A stretch of 5,409 bases of DNA from the NCBI GenBank assembly GCA_005884855.1, contig VAZS01000165.1, positions 1-5,409 on the forward strand, in the 5' to 3' direction. A program made the translations under genes and the position numbers. Numbering within the stretch: position 1 is the stretch's first letter; the number at the start of each line of letters is the position of its first letter. This document shows positions 1 to 5,409 of this stretch, in pieces. The stretch comes from Alphaproteobacteria bacterium. GTDB taxonomy: Bacteria; Pseudomonadota; Alphaproteobacteria; Rhizobiales; Xanthobacteraceae. The notes beneath the pieces were generated by a model. The model did no database searches, was not told where the DNA came from, and saw only the letters and a program-made list of their open reading frames with translations.

Positions 1-1023
<1,023 letters not shown>

Positions 1024-1028
1024 TGCTG

Positions 1029-1520
1029 ATGTCGCAACCAATTATCTTCTGGTGGCAGAAATACGGGACGCTGGCGCAAATGGCGCAAGCGGCCGTGGCG
1101 CTGCTCGGCTTCGTTGCGATCCTGCTTCAGATCAACGAAATTCGCTCCAACAACCGCGCCGTGAGCGCGCGCCAGGCTTTTTTGGGCTACACCGATCTGG
1201 CGTTGAAAAATCCTAAATTCTCGGCGCCCGATTACGATGCCATCAAGGCCGCTGGCCGCAACGAAAACGTGCAATACGAGAGCTTTGTGTCTTATTTCCT
1301 TTATGCCTGCGAGGAGGCGACCGCCGCGTTCGCCGACAAGCGGGAATGGACCGCTTCCTGCGATTACGATCTAAAGCCGCATTTGCCGTTCCTGTGCGAA
1401 AAATCCGCAGCCGAGCCGGCCTATTTTGAAACCTACAGCACTGACACGCAGCAATGGCTGAAGGCTTCTCTGAAGACCGCCAGTGTCACCCCACCTGAGT
1501 GCAAGCTGGGAAAGACTTAG
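1029..1520 (+). CDS. Hypothetical single-span membrane protein embedded between nuoF and nuoG
   Basis: I do not recognise a named family, and this is not one of the 14 core complex I subunits. From ATG 1029 it has 163 residues; from ATG 1023 it has 165. Spacing to GGAG at 1017-1020 favours 1029. Counting from 1023, the N-terminus is short and rich in aromatic residues (FWWQKYG). One hydrophobic segment follows at about residues 17-37 (LAQMAQAAVALLGFVAILLQ), then a basic patch (RSNNRAVSAR) and a mostly polar, probably helical region of about 120 residues with cysteines at 96, 113, 125 and 160. No metal-binding or catalytic motif stands out. The basic patch after the span suggests that the C-terminal region is cytoplasmic. 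The gene is tightly packed (nuoG starts 6 bases after its stop), so it should be co-transcribed with nuo. A role in assembly or stability of complex I is only a guess from position. Confidence 0.85.
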   Translation: MSQPIIFWWQKYGTLAQMAQAAVALLGFVAILLQINEIRSNNRAVSARQAFLGYTDLALKNPKFSAPDYDAIKAAGRNENVQYESFVSYFLYACEEATAAFADKREWTASCDYDLKPHLPFLCEKSAAEPAYFETYSTDTQQWLKASLKTASVTPPECKLGKT

Positions 1521-1526
1521 ATAGCC

Positions 1527-2483
1527 ATGACCAAACTCATCATCGATGGCAAAGAGATCGATGTTCCGCCGGAATATACGTTGCTGCAGGCGTGCGAGGC
1601 CGCGGGCGCCGAGATTCCGCGTTTTTGCTATCACGAACGGCTGTCGATTGCGGGCAACTGCCGGATGTGCCTGGTCGAGATCAAGGGCGGCCCGAAACCG
1701 GTAGCGAGCTGCGCCTGGGGCGTTCGCGATTGCCGTCCCGGTCCCAAGGGCGAGCCGCCGGAGATTTCCACTCGCTCGCCGATGGTCAAGAAGGCGCGCG
1801 AAGGCGTGATGGAATTCCTGCTCATCAATCACCCGCTGGATTGCCCGATATGCGATCAGGGCGGCGAATGCGACCTGCAGGATCAAGCGATGGGATACGG
1901 CGTCGACACCAGCCGCTTCGCCGAGAACAAGCGCGCCGTCGAAGACAAATATCTTGGCGCGCTGGTCAAGACCTCGATGAACCGCTGCATCCAGTGCACG
2001 CGCTGCGTGCGCTTCTCGGCCGAAGTTTGTGGCGCACCCGAAATGGGCGCGACCGGCCGCGGCGAAGACATGGAAATCACCACGTATCTCGAAACGGCGC
2101 TGAGTTCGGAACTGCAGGGCAACCTCGTCGACATCTGCCCGGTCGGCGCGCTCACCTCGAAACCCTACGCGTTCGCGGCGCGCCCATGGGAGCTCGGCAA
2201 GACACAGTCGATCGATGTGACGGATGGCGTCGGCTCGGCGATCCGGGTGGATACCCGTGGGCGGGAGGTGATGCGGATTTTGCCCCGCGTCAATGAGGCC
2301 GTGAATGAGGAGTGGATCTCCGACAAGACGCGCCATGTCGTGGACGGCCTGCGCACCCAGCGGCTTGATCGGCCTTACATCAGGGAGAACAGGGCGGCGA
2401 TGCTTTCGACCCCAAGGCTGGTCGGGGCTCCTATATCTTCAATCCGACCATCGCCGGCATCGAGCACGCGGACGCGCTGCTGA
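1527..2483 (+). CDS. nuoG: NuoG N-terminal fragment carrying all three iron-sulfur clusters
   Basis: This 318-residue frame holds the complete electron-carrying part of NuoG. It starts with a plant-ferredoxin-type [2Fe-2S] domain (N1b ligands C34, C45, C48, C62). Next comes the His-ligated [4Fe-4S] cluster N5 (H102, C106, C109, C115, in [14 protein letters not shown]), then the [4Fe-4S] cluster N4 (C154, C157, C160 and distant C204 in DICPVGAL). No cysteines for the extra N7 cluster found in some bacteria are present. The beginning of the molybdopterin-oxidoreductase-like domain follows from about residue 221 ([11 protein letters not shown]). Family-like sequence stops at about residue 288. 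The last 30 residues, ending in SSTRTRC, are an out-of-frame reading of the downstream nuoG sequence and have no resemblance to the family. If made, the fragment would lack most of the domain that packs against the rest of the arm. Confidence 0.85.
   Translation: MTKLIIDGKEIDVPPEYTLLQACEAAGAEIPRFCYHERLSIAGNCRMCLVEIKGGPKPVASCAWGVRDCRPGPKGEPPEISTRSPMVKKAREGVMEFLLINHPLDCPICDQGGECDLQDQAMGYGVDTSRFAENKRAVEDKYLGALVKTSMNRCIQCTRCVRFSAEVCGAPEMGATGRGEDMEITTYLETALSSELQGNLVDICPVGALTSKPYAFAARPWELGKTQSIDVTDGVGSAIRVDTRGREVMRILPRVNEAVNEEWISDKTRHVVDGLRTQRLDRPYIRENRAAMLSTPRLVGAPISSIRPSPASSTRTRC
2381..2394 (+). repeat. Short direct repeat CAGGG at the nuoG breakpoint
   Basis: CAGGG occurs at 2381-2385 and again at 2390-2394, separated by GAGA. 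The point where family-like NuoG reading leaves one frame and resumes in another falls within this stretch. Such microhomology is a common footprint of deletion by slippage or end joining, but a 5-base repeat can also be chance. Confidence 0.4.
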
Positions 2484-3430
2484 TCGTGGGCTCGAACCCG
2501 CGCAAGGAGGCCGCCATCCTCAACGCGCGCATCCGGAAGCGCTGGCGCAGCGGTCAACTCAAGATCGGTTTGATCGGCCCCAAGGCGGACCTCACCTATC
2601 GCTACGACTATCTCGGTGCGGGCACGGATTCCCTGAGCGATGTCGCCGCGCGCAAGCATTCATTCGCGGAAGTGCTAAGGGCTGCCAAGAAACCGATCAT
2701 ACTCGTTGGCAGCGGCGCGGCGGCACGGCACGACGGGTCAGCCGTTCTTGCGCTTGCGGCAAAGCTCGCGCTGGATTTTGGTGTCGTGAATGACGGCAGG
2801 AACGGCTTTGGCGTACTGCACGATGCGGCCTCGCGCGTCGGCGCGCTTGATATCGGATTTGCTGGCGGTGCGGGCGGGCTGAGCGCGGCGCAGATGACCA
2901 CGTTCGGCATGCTGGATGTGCTTTTTCTGTTGGGCGCCGACGAGATCAAGGCCCCGGATGGCACGTTCGTGGTTTACATTGGCACTCACGGCGACCGCGG
3001 CGCGCATCGGGCAGACGTGATCCTGCCTGGCGCAGCCTATACGGAAAAATCGGGAATTTACGTCAACACCGAAGGCCGCGTGCAGATGGCCAATCGCGCG
3101 GCTTTTCCCCCAGGCGAGGCGCGCGAGGACTGGGCGATCATCCGCGCGCTGTCCGAAGCGCTGGGAAAGAAGCTGGCCTACGATTCCGTAGCGACGCTGC
3201 GGCAGGCGCTATTCAAGGCCGTGCCGCACCTGATGCGCATAGACCAAATCGAAGCTGGCAAGGCGACCGACATCAGGACGCTTGCGGGCAAAGGCGGCAG
3301 CATCGAGAAGGGCCCATTTAAGTCTAGCGTTGAGGATTTCTATCTCACCAACCCGATCGCGCGTGCATCTGCGGTGATGGCGGAATGTTCCCGGCTGGCT
3401 TCCGCGCATATCCTGACTGCAGCGGAGTGA
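2390..3430 (+). pseudogene. nuoG: NuoG C-terminal fragment (molybdopterin-oxidoreductase-like domain)
   Basis: The fragment has about 346 codons in the shifted frame. It begins with [19 protein letters not shown] and continues through the family-typical [38 protein letters not shown] and YVNTEGRVQMANRAAFPPG, ending in TAAE. In NuoG this domain resembles molybdopterin enzymes but is structural and carries no cluster. There is no good start codon or ribosome binding site at its beginning. The GTG at 2486 is the conserved valine of LLIVGSNP, not a natural start, although it sits 2 bases after the stop of the N-terminal fragment (TGA 2481-2483). The tail is intact and leads into nuoH after 10 bases. 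It is best read as the second half of the broken nuoG rather than a separate gene. Confidence 0.8.
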
Positions 3431-3440
3431 GCGTGACCTG

Positions 3441-4514
3441 ATGACGGCTGAATTCTTCGCAAGCGCATTCTGGACCGGCTTTCTTTGGCCATTGATCGTC
3501 ATGGTCGCCCAAAGTCTGCTGCTGCTCGTCGTGCTGCTGGTTGCGCTCGCTTACATTTTGCTGGCCGACCGCAAGATCTGGGCGGCGGTACAGATCCGGC
3601 GCGGACCCAATGTCGTGGGACCCTGGGGCCTGTTCCAGTCATTCGCCGATCTCCTCAAGTTCGTGCTGAAGGAACCGATCATTCCCTCCGGCGCCAACAA
3701 GGGCGTGTTCCTGCTCGCTCCCCTGGTGTCCTGCGTGCTGGCGCTGGCGGCCTGGGCGGTGATCCCAATGGATCTCGGCTGGGTCATCTCCGACATCAAT
3801 GTCGGGATCCTCTACATCTTCGCGATCTCGTCGCTATCGATCTACGGCATCATCATGGCCGGCTGGTCGTCGAATTCGAAATATCCGTTTCTTGCGGCGC
3901 TGCGCTCGGCGGCGCAGATGGTGAGTTACGAAGTCTCGATCGGCTTCGTCATCATTACGGTGTTGCTGTGCGCAGGCTCGCTGAACCTGTCGGCTGTGGT
4001 GGAAGCACAGAACGCGCGTGGGCTCGCCAGCCTGATCGGCCTGCCAAGGCTGACTTTCCTGAACTGGTATATCCTGCCGCTGTTCCCGATGTTCGTGGTG
4101 TTCTACGTCTCGGCACTGGCGGAAACCAACCGCCCTCCGTTCGACCTGGTGGAAGCGGAATCCGAACTGGTGGCGGGCTTCATGGTGGAATACGGCTCGA
4201 CGCCGTATCTGTTGTTTATGCTCGGCGAGTATGTTGCCATCACCACGATGTGCGCGATGGCCACCATCATGTTCCTGGGTGGCTGGCTGCCGCCCATTGC
4301 CGTGGCGCCGTTCACCTGGATTCCGGGTGTGATCTGGTTCGCTCTGAAATTACTTCTCATGTTTTTCTTGTTTGCAATGGCGAAGGCCGTCGTGCCGCGC
4401 TACCGCTACGATCAGTTGATGCGGCTCGGCTGGAAGGTGTTCCTGCCGTTATCGCTTGCGATGGTGGTTGTCGTAGCTGGCGTGCTGCATTTCGCCGGGA
4501 TCGCGCCGAGATGA
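3441..4514 (+). CDS. nuoH: NADH-quinone oxidoreductase subunit H (NuoH)
   Basis: NuoH (ND1 homologue) is the membrane subunit that forms much of the quinone-binding chamber and links the peripheral arm to the proton channels. It has 357 residues, in the normal range, with many hydrophobic spans; the first is at about residues 16-41. The conserved cytoplasmic loop [19 protein letters not shown] starts at residue 42 and continues into [17 protein letters not shown]. The family signature [14 protein letters not shown] follows N230-R231-P232, with acidic residues D235, E238, E240 and E242, a loop implicated in coupling quinone reduction to proton transfer. The sequence is intact throughout. The ATG lies 10 bases after the nuoG stop; GGAG at 3424-3427, in the last nuoG codons, is rather far away at 13 bases. 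The gene is assigned with high confidence. Confidence 0.97.
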   Translation: MTAEFFASAFWTGFLWPLIVMVAQSLLLLVVLLVALAYILLADRKIWAAVQIRRGPNVVGPWGLFQSFADLLKFVLKEPIIPSGANKGVFLLAPLVSCVLALAAWAVIPMDLGWVISDINVGILYIFAISSLSIYGIIMAGWSSNSKYPFLAALRSAAQMVSYEVSIGFVIITVLLCAGSLNLSAVVEAQNARGLASLIGLPRLTFLNWYILPLFPMFVVFYVSALAETNRPPFDLVEAESELVAGFMVEYGSTPYLLFMLGEYVAITTMCAMATIMFLGGWLPPIAVAPFTWIPGVIWFALKLLLMFFLFAMAKAVVPRYRYDQLMRLGWKVFLPLSLAMVVVVAGVLHFAGIAPR

Positions 4515-4521
4515 GGTCGCT

Positions 4522-5016
4522 ATGAGGGTCAATATCAAAGCCACGGCGCGCTCGCTTCTGCTGTCCGAATTCGTGTCGGCGTTCTTTCTCGCCATGCGCT
4601 ATTTCTTCCAGCCGAAGCCGACTTTGAATTATCCATTCGAAAAGGGGCCGATCTCACCGCGTTTCCGCGGCGAGCACGCGTTGCGCCGTTATCCCAACGG
4701 CGAGGAGCGCTGCATCGCGTGCAAGCTGTGCGAGGCGGTCTGCCCGGCACAGGCAATCACCATCGAGGCCGGCCCGCGCCGCAACGACGGTACGCGGCGG
4801 ACCGTGCGCTACGACATCGATATGGTGAAGTGCATCTATTGCGGCTTGTGCCAGGAGTCCTGTCCAGTCGATGCCATCGTCGAGGGCCCGAATTTCGAAT
4901 TCGCGACCGAGACCCGCGAGGAACTCTATTATGACAAGGCGAAACTTCTCGCCAACGGCGACCGGTGGGAGCGCGAGATTGCGAAATCGATCGAACTCGA
5001 TGCGCCGTACCGGTGA
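4522..5016 (+). CDS. nuoI: NADH-quinone oxidoreductase subunit I (NuoI)
   Basis: NuoI (TYKY homologue) is an 8Fe ferredoxin-like subunit that carries electrons from the NuoG clusters towards N2 in NuoB. It has 164 residues, the usual size. An N-terminal amphipathic region (about residues 10-30, [18 protein letters not shown]) probably lies along the membrane and NuoH. Two CxxCxxCxxxCP motifs follow: C64, C67, C70, C74 and C104, C107, C110, C114. As in the family, the last cysteine of each motif is expected to ligate the other cluster (N6a and N6b). The C-terminal region keeps the typical [17 protein letters not shown]. The start is supported by GAGG at 4513-4516, overlapping the nuoH stop and 5 bases before the ATG. 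All eight ligands are present, so this gene looks functional. Confidence 0.97.
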   Translation: MRVNIKATARSLLLSEFVSAFFLAMRYFFQPKPTLNYPFEKGPISPRFRGEHALRRYPNGEERCIACKLCEAVCPAQAITIEAGPRRNDGTRRTVRYDIDMVKCIYCGLCQESCPVDAIVEGPNFEFATETREELYYDKAKLLANGDRWEREIAKSIELDAPYR

Positions 5017-5025
5017 GGTGAGGGC

Positions 5026-5409
5026 ATGATCCTTCCAGCGCTGTTCTTCTATCTTTTCGCCGGCATCTGCGTGGCCTCGGCGGTGATGGTGATTGTGTCG
5101 CGCAATCCCGTGCATTCCGTGCTGTTTTTGATTCTGGCCTTTGTCAATGCCTCCGGCCTGTTCGTGCTGATGGGCGCCGAGTTTCTGGCGATGATTCTGG
5201 TCGTGGTCTATGTCGGCGCGGTCGCGGTGCTGTTCCTGTTCGTGATCATGATGCTCGACGTCGATTTTGCCGAACTGCGGGAAGGCTTCCTGGAATACCT
5301 GCCGATTGGCCTCGTCATCGGTGCGGTGTTTCTGGCGGAGCTGCTGTTGGTGGGAGGCGGCTGGGTCATCACTGCGGGCACCGCCAAATCCATTACCGCG
5401 GCGATCCCC
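5026..5409 (+). CDS. nuoJ: NADH-quinone oxidoreductase subunit J (NuoJ), 3'-truncated by window edge
   Basis: NuoJ (ND6 homologue) is a membrane-arm subunit between the quinone site and the antiporter-like subunits. The frame is open from ATG 5026 to the window end, giving 128 residues of a protein usually of about 200. Hydrophobic spans are visible at about residues 3-24, 31-49, 53-77 and 91-110. The third contains [20 protein letters not shown], the conserved family stretch around the helix distortion important for coupling, preceded by acidic E52. The following [10 protein letters not shown] is typical of alphaproteobacterial NuoJ. The start is supported by AGGTGAGG at 5016-5023, which overlaps the nuoI stop; nuoI ends 9 bases before the ATG. 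The remaining C-terminal part lies outside the window, so its integrity cannot be judged. Confidence 0.95.
   Translation, partial: MILPALFFYLFAGICVASAVMVIVSRNPVHSVLFLILAFVNASGLFVLMGAEFLAMILVVVYVGAVAVLFLFVIMMLDVDFAELREGFLEYLPIGLVIGAVFLAELLLVGGGWVITAGTAKSITAAIP

Larger units (their letters stand above)
1527..3430 (+). pseudogene. nuoG: nuoG (NADH-quinone oxidoreductase subunit G), disrupted by an internal out-of-frame deletion
   Basis: NuoG is the large iron-sulfur subunit of the complex I peripheral arm. Here its two halves are in different frames. Residues 1 to about 288 read in the frame of the ATG at 1527, and the rest reads in another frame from about 2390 to TGA 3428-3430. The two native parts sum to about 634 residues, against about 690 expected for alphaproteobacterial NuoG. 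The missing 55-60 residues belong between LDRPYIREN and [19 protein letters not shown]. The frame change requires a net loss of 3n+1 bases. Both flanks keep family-like sequence without extra stops, so the lesion is either very recent or a sequence/assembly error. Complex I normally needs NuoG, so a true lesion would make this operon non-functional unless another nuoG exists. The ATG at 1527 has only a weak upstream purine run (GGGAAAG, 1508-1514). Confidence 0.85.

Noticed and set aside
1371..2336. Long open frame on the - strand (321 codons) opposite nuoG and the end of the upstream gene
   Set aside because: It runs antisense to strongly conserved NuoG coding sequence with all cluster ligands, and its translation is arginine/alanine-rich without a recognisable family. 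Such frames are expected opposite GC-rich genes.
2375..2410. Programmed ribosomal frameshift in nuoG
   Set aside because: No slippery heptamer or obvious following stem-loop is visible, and about 55-60 conserved residues are absent, which a ribosomal shift would not restore.
2395..2485. Insertion sequence or other mobile element as the cause of the nuoG break
   Set aside because: The sequence resumes directly as NuoG with no foreign bases, inverted repeats or transposase fragment. The change is a loss, not an insertion.
3428..3441. Terminator or internal promoter between nuoG and nuoH
   Set aside because: Only 10 bases separate the genes, with no hairpin plus T-run and no recognisable -35/-10 pair.
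3485..4525. Open frame of 346 codons on the + strand overlapping almost all of nuoH in another frame
   Set aside because: The translation is a low-complexity Arg/Gly/Ala/His mixture, while the overlapping frame encodes an unmistakable full-length NuoH. It is a by-product of codon bias.

Overview
The window is a stretch of a complex I (proton-pumping NADH:quinone oxidoreductase, nuo) operon with every gene on the + strand. In order it holds the 3' part of nuoF, a small unnamed membrane-protein gene, nuoG, nuoH, nuoI and the 5' part of nuoJ. Gaps between genes are 10 bases or less, so this reads as the middle of one long polycistronic unit. No internal promoter or terminator is visible. GC-rich codon use and the protein sequences (for example the NuoH, NuoI and NuoG N-terminal regions) point to an alphaproteobacterium of the Bradyrhizobium/Rhodopseudomonas/Afipia type (Nitrobacteraceae). 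That assignment rests on remembered family sequences, not on a search.

Layout: 1-1023 NuoF (NADH/FMN/N3 cluster subunit, 5' end outside the window); about 1023-1520 a 163-165 residue protein with one membrane segment, not one of the 14 core subunits; 1527-3430 nuoG, which is broken; 3441-4514 NuoH (membrane subunit at the quinone site); 4522-5016 NuoI (N6a/N6b ferredoxin-like subunit); 5026-5409 NuoJ (membrane subunit, 3' end outside the window).

Together these genes encode most of the electron path of complex I: NADH to FMN and N3 in NuoF, N1b/N5/N4 in NuoG, N6a/N6b in NuoI, and quinone at the NuoH interface, with NuoJ part of the membrane arm. The striking point is nuoG. Its reading frame changes near position 2390, and about 55-60 residues expected between the iron-sulfur part and the rest of the molybdopterin-oxidoreductase-like domain are absent. 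The sequence on both sides is well preserved. The simplest reading is a single out-of-frame deletion of about 170-180 bases (3n+1), either a real recent mutation or an assembly error. The second point of interest is the extra membrane-protein gene embedded between nuoF and nuoG. I found no sign of a wholly new system, mobile element, RNA gene or CRISPR array.
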